DNA of 64,000 nucleotides from Bolinopsis microptera (Eukaryota; Ctenophora; Tentaculata; Lobata; Bolinopsidae): NCBI RefSeq assembly GCF_026151205.1, contig NC_087084.1, positions 5,759,538 through 5,823,537 of the forward strand. Direction: 5' to 3'. Position 1 is the stretch's first letter, and every line of letters starts with the position of its first letter. Shown one piece after another: positions 34,031-48,100 of the stretch. A program made the translations under genes and the position numbers. The notes beneath the pieces are model-generated. The model did no database searches. It was not told the origin of the DNA and worked only from the letters and a program-made list of their open reading frames with translations.

Positions 34031-37000
34031 GTTTGTGAATTGTGTACAATTAAATTCTCTGTCTTGTCTATGGACATACGTTATTGGAAAATGTAGATTT
34101 CTCTTTTTCTCTACCTTGTGACAAAATTTAATCTCTACAGTACAGCTTAAAGAGCAAGTTTCTGGATCACGCCGTTTATTTTGAATTCTCTTTGCTGTAT
34201 TGCATCATCTATATGTACTATTTGTAAAAGTTTCAAATCAAAAATCAAGTTTGACATGGATTTATTATTTATGTTTCAGCTGTTAAGCCCACTGATTTCG
34301 TGGAACCTACCGAAAATATGGAAACTATAACGGAAGTTATCGCTGCAACAAATGATGTTGAAACAACTAGAAATGACTTAACTGTTATACCAACCACTGC
34401 TGAACCAACCACTGCTGAACCAACCACTGCTGAACCAACCACTGCTGAACCAACCACTGTTGAACCAACCACTGTTGAACCAACCACTGTTGAACCAACC
34501 ACTGTTGAACCAACCACTGTTGAACCAACCACTGTTGAACCAACCACTGTTGAACCAACCACTGTTGAACCAACCACTGTTGAACCAACTACTGATGAAC
34601 CAACCACTGTTGAACCAACCACTGCTGAACCAACCACTGCTGAACCAACCACTGTTGAACCAACCACTGTTGAACCAAACACTGTTGAACCAACCACTGT
34701 TCAATCAACCACTGTTGAACCAACTAGAAATGAATCTACTCTTGAAGGAACAGAGATTGACCCCACTGTTGAACCAACTACTATTGAACCAACCACTATT
34801 GAACCAACTGCTGATGAACCAACTGCTGTAATTGAACCAACCACTGCTGAACCAACCAATGTTGAACCAACCAATGTTGAACCGACTACTGATGAATCAA
34901 CTACTGTTGAACCAACTGAAAATTACTCCACTGAAGCTGAAATTTCATTCCGAATCGTTGATGAAAATAAAAATGACGTCACGAAGGGAGTACAAGGTTT
35001 ACTGCTCTACAACGGTGGGACAGTTTGTGACGACGATTTCAGCATGGATGCAGCATTTGCGATCTGCAAAGAAATGGGATATGTGAGTGCAATCAACTGG
35101 GACAGTGGAAACTATTTTGATGTTCAGGAAGACTTAGTGATAAAACTAGATGATGTAGCTTGCAGTGAACAAAGTTGGTCCTCTTGTTCTTACAGCGAGT
35201 CTAACAACTGTGGACATAGCGAAGATGTGTTTCTCACATGTATAACAGGTAACTTTACTATTCATTCAATTTCTAATTTTTAAATACATAGCATACAATT
35301 AATTTGTGACTGCACTCAAAACTATCATAATCCAATGAAACTTGAAAGGTACAACGTACGTCCGTACCCTTGCTAAACCCATATTAACTAAGCAGGACTA
35401 CATGTGTTACTTTACAAGCTCATAAACAAGTTAATCTAAATCTCTCGAGACCATTGGACGTTTTGTATGTCCATTGCATCGAAGTAGAACTGAAAATGTT
35501 GTATTCAATTCAGATGTTGAACCAACTAGAAATGAATCCACTGATGAACCAACTAGAAATGACTCCACTGTTGAACCAACTGAAAATGACTCCACTGAAG
35601 CTGATATTTCATTTCGAATCGTTGATGAAGATAGCAATGACCTCACGGAGGGAGGACGAGGTTTGTTGCTCTACAAGGGCGGGACAGTTTGTGACGACGA
35701 TTTCAACACGGAAGCAGCATTTGCGATCTGCAAAGAAATGGGATATGTTAGTGCAATCAACTGGGAGAGTGGAAACTATTTTAGTTTTCAAGAAGACCTA
35801 GAAATAAAACTAGATGATGTCGCTTGCAGTGAACAAAGTTGGTCCTCTTGTTCTTACAGTGAATCTCACAACTGTGGCCATAGCGAAGATGTGTTTCTCA
35901 CATGTATAACAGGTAACTTTACTATTCATTCAATTTCTAATTTTTTTCCCTACTCTTGCCGAAGGCAAAAAGATCGTAGGGAATAAGTAATCGGGTTTGG
36001 ATATATGAGGTGGCCCGATGGTCCTACGTTGACGACAAAAGTCTGCTCCTTCGCAATATAGACCACTCCTCTATAATTATGTGTATAAAAGGAACCTATT
36101 TTGCGCGCGCGACGCCAGTTATGTGTTAATTAATTACAGGCATAGCAACCAGTTTTAGGTGCTTGACGACTGTTACACAGGTTGCCATCGGGTTAAAATT
36201 TACTCTAATTCATTAATATAGCATATTAGTCATCTGAGCGGATCAATCATCAATATAAGTATAAATATTTTGTTGAAACAAGCTTAATAAATTACCGAGT
36301 GATAAAATTCAGCAAGTCAAAACAAATTAAATTATTATATCAGCTGATAAACTCGTGGCCGATTATTTAACAGTTGATCGACACTGAATCGTAAAAAGCG
36401 ATTACATATTTAAGAACAAATGCTACTTTACATTTACATTCAAGAAGCAACTAAGATCAAGATTGCGGTATGCTTTTAAAGAATCCTATATAGTATATAG
36501 TCGATGGTGCTTTAGATGTGTCGAGTAAGCATCAAAATGTATTAGTTTATGTTAGATACAAATAATAACTAAGATGAGACAAAATATTTTATTACAGTCA
36601 ATAAAGTTGGCATACGATGTAATAATATGACGTGACATAATACGCAACGTTAACACGAAACAAACCGCGCAAAATATGAAATGATCTACTACCAAACCAC
36701 ATACAGATCGACGGCGACACCTCAGATGCGCGCAGAATTTTACAAGTTCTGCACGCCTAATATAATGAAAATGATTATCACGTGCGCAAAACACCACTCT
36801 GGGATACAATAAAGTAGAACATTGTAGGCAGTAGGGAAATTTGATCGTGCGTGGTGTTACCGCGGCGAAATTCTTGTTAAATACATAGCATACAATTAAT
36901 TTGTGACTGCACTCAAAACTATCATAATCCGATGCAAAACTTGAAAGGTACAATTGTACGTCCGTACCCTTGCTAAACCCATATTAACTAAGCAGGACTA

Positions 37001-40000
37001 CAAGTATTACTTTACAAGCTTATTAAACAAGTTAATCTAAATCTCTCGAGAACATTGGACGTTTTGTATGTCCATTGCATCGAAGTAGAACTGAAAATGT
37101 TGTATTCAATTCAGATGATGAACCAACTAGAAATGGATCCACTGATGAACCAACTAGAAATGACTCCACTGTTGAACCAACTGAAAATGACTCCACTGAA
37201 GCTGATATTTCATTCCGAATCGTTGATGAAGATAGCAATGACCTCACGGAGGAAGGACGAGGTTTGTTGCTCTACAAGGACGGGACAGTTTGTGACGACG
37301 ATTTCAACACGGAAGCAGCATTTGCGATCTGCAAAGAAATGGGATATGTTAGTGCAATCAACTGGGAGAGTGGAAACTATTTTAGTTTTCAAGAAGACCT
37401 AGAAATAAAACTAGATAATGTAGCTTGCAGTGAACAAAGTTGGTCCTCTTGTTCTTACAGTGAATCTCACAACTGTGGCCATAGCGAAGATGTGTTTCTT
37501 ACATGTACAGGTAACTTTTCCATGTATTGACAAAATTATAATACCACTTACCTTGCCATTATGATAGCTAATTGCAAATATATATTATATATATATACAT
37601 ATATATTATATCGGGGCACTGATGATTGGTATTGTTTTATACATATTATCATGAAACGGATCGTTTGCCCGCCAATTTGATTTGTTTCGATTGTTCGAAT
37701 TATAATGCTCCTGCTTAACTGCAGTCGAGCACTCTCTTTGGGAAACCAAGGAACAACTATTTATTATATATATAATTATATAGCAAACACAAGATAATAG
37801 GAAATAAATCATAAAATCGAGTGGCAAAGTAGTCTCGACTCACCCATAGCTTCTCCATAAACGTCATGAGCTTTGTACACTAAATCGTTGAAATTACTTA
37901 AACACACTATATAACACTACTATATAAAATGTACCTTTACAGTCATCCTCAAATTATTTGTTATATATAACAAATAATTTGAGGATGACTGTAAAGGTAC
38001 ATCTTACCGACATTTGAAGTCAAGGCGTTGTTTTACTGACAGTTGTGGCTGACTGACAATTATATATATATATTTGAGCCATACTGATGAGTCCTAATAG
38101 GACGAAACACTGTGTATATGGATATATATATATAATTTTAATACTTTCAACACTACTATATAACAAATAATTTGAGAATTGATGTAAATAAACGATGCAA
38201 AGACTTTCGAAGATCTAATCACAACCGCTTTCTTTTATTGTGTAGAAGTCCAGCCATGAAATATATATATACTAGAAACCCGCTAGTCGAAAGCTTTGTT
38301 CGAGGAAATTTTAAAAATCAGTTATGTTTTAATTTCTCTTCATCATATAGCTCTGTTATACTGTAGACATAATGGAATTTATCTAACAATGGCGACAGCG
38401 TTGTTAGTATTCGGATTCCCAAAACGATACTTTTTACCGCATCAAAAAATACCAATCACAACCAAAGTTATGAATATAAGTCATAGCGTGAGCGTAAATG
38501 TGAGCTAGTTTTGAAATTATGACGTAGCATACAGCATAATATATAACAACGCGCGTTGTTAAGATGTTCTTGCTCGCGCACGTGCATTTTTATCGTTGCT
38601 ACGCAACAGCGCAGTAAACCTTTGCTAAAATAACGCCATTATTCTAACGATTATTTAACCTCACTTCCGACGTTAATTATAAAAAATCTAAAGCCTAAAT
38701 CAAAATTCTAAGAATGCTATAGCCTATTCCTATCCTTTTTCTACAACCCTGCTAAAAATGGCGAGGTTTCAACTCCATTTGCGAGCTGGGTTTGGCATCA
38801 CCAGAGGGTCATTTTGAGGTCGATTTTCGGTGTTTTTTCTTCTATGTCCCCGTTGCCGGGGAAATTTCGTCAAGTTTAAATTATAGTATAGATATATATT
38901 TCGTTGCTGTACTCCTACACATTAAAAGTCGGTGTTGATTAGATCTTCGAAAGTCTTCGCATCATTTATTAAACATCGTCATATATATATACTAGAAAAC
39001 CCGTGGTCACAGGGAGAAAGCTAATAGTATTTTTTGTTAGGAAGTTTAAATCGCGTCAAAAAATATTCAGCACAAATGAAGATACAGCCAATTAAAATGT
39101 TGCTCGTACTAGACTAAACACAGCGTAATATCAACAAAACCTATCGTTAAAAAAATCATTGCACGTGCACGTGCGTGTAATAACCCTCGTTACCATGGTT
39201 GCTATGCAACTTCCTATTTCTCGTCGGATTTGCACGTGGGCGGTCGTACATACAGACAACAAAAAGAATTTTCTGAATTGTAATAGAGATATATATATAT
39301 TGTTAGTCAGCCACAACTGTCAGTAAAACAACGCCTTGACTTAAAATGTCGGTAAAATATACCTTTACAGTCATCCTGATATAAAGACAAGTTAGCAAAT
39401 TTATTAAAAATATCAATCATTCAATCAATCAAATAAATTGAAATTAAAAATTTAGAAACTTACGTAACTCAGCAATTCAAATAACTGATGGGTGAAAATT
39501 CTAAATGAGTGGTAGAGGTGAGGAAATAAAATATGCAAGAAAAAAAATCATCTTTCTTCTCTAACACTCATCCCTCCAAAGCAAAGTATTTTAACGTTTT
39601 AAGCTGGTTTTACCAAAAGTTCTCCCTTTGTTTACATATACTTAGTCTATCCTGGGCGCATTGCTCAAAATTCACTACTATACGTCAACTTTCTCTATAA
39701 TAGAAACATTAATGTCCTTACTTAAAGTACTGGTAAACAACTTAGTGGTGGTACGGTCAAGATTGTGCAAAATCTCATTATCTATAAAATGGCAGGACAG
39801 TTCGCAAGTCCTTCTTTGGGTTTTAATGTGAGATTTATGGTTCCTAAATCTAACCTTTAGAAAGTCTAAAGTGCATCCTATATAACTTAACTTACAATTA
39901 ATATCATTAACTATGTATAGAAAATTTTTGGTATCACAGTCCAATCACAGTCCAATATATATATTGTCAACACCGACTTTTAATGTGTAGGAGTACAGCA

Positions 40001-42110
40001 ACGAAATATATATATATACATATACATGTATATATATAGTAAGTTTTCAGTCTTTTAAGTAGACTTATCTAGGATGGTCTTTAGGATGTTCTTAGTAACT
40101 ACTTTGGATTTGTGTAAAGTTTGATAATAATATATATATTTGATAATAATATATATATATATATGCTCGCCTAGTTTACTAAGCTTGAGCACTCTGGGAA
40201 TGAATAGATCTACCACTTAGAAAAACAGCAATTTGTTGTTTTCTTGAAAGCTGAAAGGTGTACACTGTACATAATTACCCTTTATGAACACATGTTATAT
40301 AATAGTCAGTGCTTTAATGTGACAATATTCTTTGGGGTTATGATGGATCGAGGGCTGTCAACTATAGCATGACGTATCACACAGTTTTTGTTGTATTAGA
40401 ATTTTGAATTGATGCCATATATTAAAAGGACATACACCAAAACATTTTTTGCCAGGATTCGAGATTTGACTTCATATTATGAAAATATAAATAAAAACAA
40501 TAAGATTTGATACACTGAAAATTTTTTTAGAGAGTACACACTAAAATACCGATAATTTAGTAATTTTAAAAGTTTGGCTGTTTTTTTGCTGACCATTATT
40601 TACAATCCGTACAAGAAGCCTTCCAAAGGATTAAATAATTGAACAATAAATGACGAAGTTACAGAGAGAAGCAAAATTGAAATTTTTGCCAACTGTTAAA
40701 GTTGTACATTTTACCAATAATCGACGTCATAAGATATCGCTTCAAAAATTCTTGTGAGTGTAGCCACGATGATCATATCCAAATTTTTGGAACATGATTT
40801 CTCTCAATTTTGAGTTTCACTTTCAAGGTATGAAATCTGACAAAGGTCTTAGTAAAATTCATATCTCAAATAGTATCAGTTTTTTCGAAATAATTTTTAC
40901 AGAATCGTAATCAGCTTGACGAAACAAAACTTCTAGTTCCAAATTTATAATACTTAAAGACACAAAATTTGTAAACAAATTTGTACAACTTGTACAAAAT
41001 TTATACAAGGGGGGAGGGACCCTTGTATTCGAACTAGAAAATTATTTATGACCATTTTTCTTCTAAAATCATCTATTTGTTACTAAAAGTTTCGTCTTAT
41101 TATCGGTATTTTATTTTTAGTGACAGACTTTACCAAATGTTAAAAAATTTCCAAAAAAAATGTTTTTGAAAGTGCGTACTCTCAAAAAATTTGTTCAATG
41201 TATCAAATCTTATTGATTTTATCTATATTTTCATAATATGAACTCAAATCCTGAATCCCGGCAAAAAAGGATTTGGTGTATGTCCCCTTAAGCCTTAAGG
41301 TATATTAAAAGTTAAGCTTTTACTTTGTAGAAAACAAACTAAACAAATGAACCATTTTAAGCTGGATCTGTATTCAAACTGGTAGACGAAGATGGTAGCG
41401 AAGTAAGGGCGGGAGAACAAGGACTATTACTGTTCATGGAAGGAACAGTGTGCGATGATGGCTTTGATTTCAACGCTGCTAATGCGATCTGCAAAGAGAT
41501 GGGATACGAAAGTTCTCAGAGCTGGAACAGTGGATTAGTATACGATAATATGCAGAACAGTCTTGACACAAACTTAGATGATGTCGACTGCCGTGAAGAA
41601 GTGTGGTCCTCTTGTAGTTACGTGACATCAGAGGAAAACTGTGGTCACGAAGAAGATGTTTTCATTACATGCATAGGTAAAATATCTTTATTTCCTAGTT
41701 TTAAGTTTACCAATAAATAATTATTACCTATTAAATTCGCGTTTTTGACACCACTTGGGGATCCAAATTTTGGGCTCTAAAACTCTTATTTCTTGGCCAA
41801 TTTTTAATTATTTCATGCTGATTTGGATGCAATTAAAGCATTTGACCCAGTCAACAACGTTCCAGTTGAATATCTTTTACGGTTTTTGCGGAAAGTCTCG
41901 TTAAAGTTGATACCGTGGTGTCAGTAAAATGGTACGGAACCCTCCATATTATATATCGTCTCGCTTTATATATAGTAAGATATATACAAGAAAAACAACG
42001 ATTCTGCAAACTTACAGTTTCATGCAAACGCAATCATCAGTGTCAGAATAACTTACTATTACTAAATCCATATATTGTCCTAACACGCTCCTTCATAAAA
42101 TTAACTGAAC

Positions 42111-42141
<31 letters not shown>

Positions 42142-45100
42142 AAAATCAAAACAAAACGAAACGAAAAACAAAATAAAATATTCCTAATAGAAGCATTTCT
42201 TGATCATAAATTTGTTGGTGTGCCTACATTTGCTAATAAATTCTTTTCTCACATTTAATAGATTGTCGTCTTTATTTAAAATAATATAAAGTTTTTCAGT
42301 AAGGCAGAGATGACAATCTTTTGTACCCCCCCACCCCCCCCCCCCCACCCCCCCCCCCCTTGTACGGATGAGCATGTTGGATTATTTTCCAAAATATTTT
42401 ATACGGGGTTTGTTTATCTTTCAACTCCCATATTTTCTTAAATAGCTCCGTCTGGTTTCGTAGCTTACTGAGTTTGAAAGAGCTTGTGTGTGTACTGAAG
42501 CGGGTCTTAAAAGTGTTTTCAGTTAGCCCAATATATTTGTGCTCTTTCTTTTCCTTTTCTACTGCAATCGTTGCTTCATATATCACTACGGGGCTTCCAG
42601 GCACTGTCCTTTTAGTAGGCACATTTCCGGCTTCCTGCAATTGCACATTTTCGCCTTTATTGTAGGTTTTTTCTGAGCTTGGTGTCTGGTGATCACTAAG
42701 ATGGATCCTATGTTGGGTAGGCAGCTGTACGATAGCTTGATTTTGTTTCTGTTGAACAGCTCGTGGAATTTTGTCCTCTGGGGAAGTGTTTGTCTAGTAA
42801 TGTTTGTTGTTACATTCGAGCAGTAAAGGGGGTTGAACCATACGACATTCCTGGATCTCTTCCTGTTGGCTCATGGCAAGGCTGGTATCTGTAAACTATA
42901 GTTGGTGGTCGTGGCCGCTATCGTTAAGAGCTGTTCCGTAAACCCCTTTCGCTTTGTCAAACTCTTCTTTATTGCAGGAGATGTCCGATAGTCGCCGGTT
43001 TATCATTTTGGGGAGATTGTTTATGATGGTTGGTGGGTGGTTTGCAAAAATTAATACAGACTTAAAGCAAAAAATGCCGAAATTTTGACATTTTTTTGAA
43101 TTTTTACCCGGGGAAATCTTGGGTTCTCTTTGCTACAAAAAAACGCCCAAAACGGTATGAAAATTTGGAATTTTAATGGTTTTGAATCAGAATGCCTTCG
43201 AGTGTTCATTTTAATGTCCGTTAATAATTATGTCTGTTCAAAATTATGTCATGTCAAATAACGTCCGATAAGGTAAATTTTTTAACAGGAATGATGAACT
43301 CAAAGTCAATGGTATCCGGAACTGACGAAACAACAACAACAACACAAGAAAGTGACATGTTGGACAGTTTGACGCAACCAGGTATGTTTTGCTATCAACA
43401 AATTTACCCATGAAAGTTTCCGAAACTTTAAGTTTCGGTCGGCGCCTTTTGAAAATTTCCGGGATCAGTTTGATGGACTAACATTTTGTCCGGAGTTGGC
43501 TAATCTGGTCATTGGCGTTTCGCTGTATGAGTGTATGAAGTAATAAGCAAGCAAACAAATACCTTAAGCTTCTTTCAACACATGTGTGATGTGTAATTTG
43601 TATCAGCACGGGCTGTTATAAGTGTATATATAAAGATATAAAGATATAAGGAGTATAAACTACACCATGTGCGGTATGAAACCGCTATAAACCAATATCC
43701 TGAAAACCTGTATTGTTTTCAAATATAATCATTGTTTCCCTCAGAAATGTTATCTTCTCCTGCTGGTACCTCAATTGGATACTCTGGGGATAAAATGATC
43801 CTATTTTGTGAAGCCAGTTTCTTTCCAAATATTCCAATGACTATTGAATGGAAGGTGGCACGTGGTAACAGTTTTGCTGAAGCAGGTATGCGGAGTGATT
43901 CGGCTTTTAAAAATTAACATAGATAGTGAAACAAGTACGAATTACAAATATATATATACAAATTATCATTAACAAATTATCATTTTTGATCAATAAGAAT
44001 CATTATTTTTCATACATAATATTTTGTTACCAAAACCCGAATAAGTGGACTGTCACCAGTGCCTTTTTTCTAAACAAAATTTAACATGATGTCAATTGAG
44101 TCCTACAAAAAAAATTAGTCCTATACCGAAAAAAAACAAACATTAAAAAATCATTTATTTTTGTTTGGCAAAAGGAGACATTGACGACGGTCCAGTTTTT
44201 GGTAAAACACTAATTAAACACCAGGCACTTGTTATGTTTTTGACTCCTACAATTTTTAACTGCGGCAGTGAAATCCCGGCCGAAGGCCGGGTTATACTAG
44301 TATTATATATATGTATATGATTGTACCTTAGGGCAAATAAATTTGGGTCACAATAAATTTGGTTACCATAATTTTGGTTACCATAATTTTAGTCACAAAT
44401 TTCGCAAATTTTTTGTCTGCAACAATTTTAGTCACATTTTTCGACTTTTCGAGACCATTTTCCATTCCATTTACCTTAAGAACGGCAAAGTTAGTCTACA
44501 CCGTCTGAGCATTACAGATTAAGCTGCAATGCATTACTCACGAATTTCAATAACATCGGATCCAGAGTTTGTGACTCTGTATCACTAAGTTCTTCAGTAC
44601 ACTGTTCAGTGTTCAGTTTCTTTTTCACCCTTTTTCGACTTGACCATTTCTGTCGGTACGACGTAGTTTATGTCGATATGATTCAATTAAATTGAATGGA
44701 AATCACCTAACATAAAGCATTTTCTTAACTTCTGTCCATGACTTCGCGTCACCAAAATGTAAACCAAAATCGGACTTATGCTATTCTGATTCTTTGACTT
44801 TTTCTTTTACGTTTCCTTACTAAAGTTTTAAATTATAAACTATGATCATATATATAGACACGGTACGCAAACGTATCTATAATATATTTCAGGCTGTTAT
44901 ACAAGCTACGAGCAGAATGTTGGTCTGTTTCCTGATTCCCAGTTATTATTACAGAGGGAGTTCAGGAGTTTTGAGAGTTGTCAGGAATGGTGTGATGATA
45001 CTCCCCGCTGTAAAGGAGTAACCGTGAGTCCCGAGAATTGGGCTACCCGAGAGTGCTTTCTAGTGGGCACTACGCACATAACCGCAAGGAGTGGATGGAC

Positions 45101-48100
45101 TGCGAGTTCTCTAACTGATTGTGACCAGGGTAAATTACACAACGCATTTTTCCTTTTTAAGCTCTAGCGCTTTTTATCGTGCATGGTTTTCCGTAGGCCT
45201 CAGTGCCTGAAAGTGGTGCCTCAAGGGCCTTAAAGTGGTGCCTCAAGGGCCTCAGTGCCTCAATGCGTCACAAAGTTATCTGGATCTTGTATGATCCAAG
45301 TACAACAGTCCTGGACATCTCACTATCCCAATATACCTTTAAAACAGGATTTACAAAATGAACCACATACAATTTGACTTTTTTTGAAAAATCATCACCG
45401 CCTGCCTCATTAGCAAAATTTAGCAAAATTTAGCAAATTTTGCTGTCCACTTTTGTCCGTCTGGCAATGTCCTGTCCTGTCCTTTTTGGATTCTATCTGA
45501 CAAGCGGACATAGACGGACGTGATCTATCAATTCAAAAATGAGCACCCGTCTGAACAGATTAAGCTGCAGATTACAGATTAAGCTGCAATGCATTACTCA
45601 GGAATTTCAATAACATCAGATCCAGAGTCTGTGACTCTGTGTCACTAAGTTCTTCAGTACGCTGTTCGGTTCCTTTTTCACCCTTTTTTGACTTTACCAT
45701 TTCTGTTGGTACGACCTAGTTTATGTCGATATGATCCTTCAGCCGTTTCAACAGACCATGCATTGGGATGGATCGATTAAAAATGTAATGTCCAAGAGGA
45801 GCTCTAACCCTTTAAGTGCTATAGGAATTTGGTACGGTTTTGTACAGTAGGAACGGTGATGTCATTATATTAATTATAAAGCCCTATAAACAATGTAGGA
45901 AATGTAAGCTTAATAATATTCAATAGTCATGTCATATATGCTCTACTGAAATTTTGGTCTCCTTTAAAATTAGTCGTCGAAAAATTTAGTCTCATGAAAT
46001 TTGGTTTACTCCAATTTTCGTCAAAAGTTTGACTAAATTTATGGTAGACTAAATTTGTCGTTCTTAAGGTAAGTAAGAAAAAGCCGAAATAACGTCTTAT
46101 TTGAAGATTGGATAACTTATGCTCTTGTCTTGACATAGCCGACAATACTTTTTAAAACAGTTTCAAAACAGTTTCACTTTCGTGTGAATGACCTCCTTAA
46201 AATGATCAAATTCAGCTACCAATGAAAGCTGAAAGGTGTACTTTACCCTTAATGAACACATATTATATATTATAAGATTGTGAGCAAGAAATAGCCTAAA
46301 TACAATCATATTTGAAAAGTGATTCACCTATGCTCCTGGCATAACAGAATTATCAAATACTTTAATAATCAGTTTTAATGTAAATTGTACATCCAAAAAT
46401 AAAATAATCTTAATCAAATTCTTAATTCTCATCAATGATAGCTGAAAAGTGCACTTCAATTTATGTTCTTATTATTTTTAAAATGACGCGACTGTTTCAA
46501 TTCAAATTCAATATATGTCCCTGTAGGACAGCCACCTCATAAAAACAAATTTTAATGGAAGCGATGATAACAGAACATTTTTATCTTTTCGTCCAATGTA
46601 CCCAAAGAAAAATATATTACTCAAGAAGCCCACCATTCAAAATACAAGAATTTTGAAATCCAAATATTTTACTTACTACTAGGTGTAAGCTAAATATTTG
46701 TTAAGATTTCCGAAAATTTACTGGAAATTATTTCTATCTTGCTCATATTGCTATTTTACCTGGGGACCTCAATACCTCATGCTTTTTCTGTTCATAAACA
46801 GATTAAATCGATCATAAACCGATTGAAGCTGCGGCGGAATGACACTAGGCTGAGCGCCGCCCAGCGACTATTTTCAAGCAAGTTAAGGAACTCTTTTCAG
46901 ATGAAGAACTATTTGGATTCAGAATCGTTGATAAAGATGGCAATGACCTGACGGCGGGAGGACGAGGTTTGTTGCTCTATAAGGGTGGTACAGTTTGTGA
47001 CGACAGTTTCAACGATTATGCAGCATTTGCGATCTGCAAAGAAATGGGATATGATAGTGCAATAGCCTGGGAAAGTGGAAACTATTTTGATGTTCAGGAA
47101 GACTTACTGATAAAACTAGATGATGTCAGTTGCAGTGAACAAAGTTGGTCCTCTTGTTCTTACACCGAGACTAACAACTGCGACCATAGCGAGGATGTCG
47201 TTCTCACATGTTCAGGTAACTTTTCTCACCTTGCTAACCCAATTATGGTCATTACTTATGCAGCTGCATATGCAGTAATGGGAGAGAGCGCGAGCCCCGT
47301 AACTCTTACCGTTTTCTTGATTAAGCTGCTCAAGCCATTTTATGTAACATTTGTGGTACAAAACCACCAATTAAACCACTTACCACCGACCGATATAAAA
47401 AAACCTTTACCTTTTAAATTTGTCAGAGTTTTGTCGGCACTTTACCGAAAAAATCAGCCCCGTAACTCTTACCGTTTTCTTGATTAAGCCGCTCGGAAAT
47501 TACACACGCACACACAGAAAACACACAGAAAACACACATTCACTCTGAGATTATTGTTTAAGATTATCCACGAGAAAGAATTGATAATGAGATACTATTG
47601 GATAATGGATATGTGAGGGCACTCCGAATAGAATTGCTCACCTAATGCGGGTTTTGAATTAGCGGGTAATTACTCCTACCCTTTTTAACTGCGGCAGTGA
47701 AATCCCGGCCGAAGGCCGGGTTACACTAGTAGTATTATATAGAGGGGAAAAAGGTATAGTGAGTATAATGGCGGCGGTCGTGCTTGCCAGCACTGTGATA
47801 TAGATATATCTTTTGGTATATATACCAAAAGTAATTTTAATCTATTTTCAGGAACTCATGATTTTAAACTTGTTGACAACGAAGGAGAGGAAGTTACGGT
47901 TGGGGAACGTGGCTTGCTATTGCATAACGAAGGAACAGTTTGTGGGGACGATGAGTTTAATGCCAACGCTGCAAATACGATATGCAGAAAAATGGGGCAT
48001 TCAGTTGCTAAGAATTGGGGATTTGGAAATCAATCTGAATTTCAGAGTAACTTGACTATAAATTTAGCCGGTGTGAATTGTATTGTCGACGGTTCCTGGT

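Noticed and set aside
34269-34704. Minus-strand and alternative-frame open frames across the EPTTV repeat (for example VVGST or NSGWF repeats)
   Set aside because: These are shadows of the 15-bp stalk repeat of exon 2; the plus-strand frame continues into an SRCR domain and a good splice site.
40920-40940. GACGAAAC near 40918 as part of a second hammerhead
   Set aside because: There is no CTGATGA at the right distance and no pairing stems.
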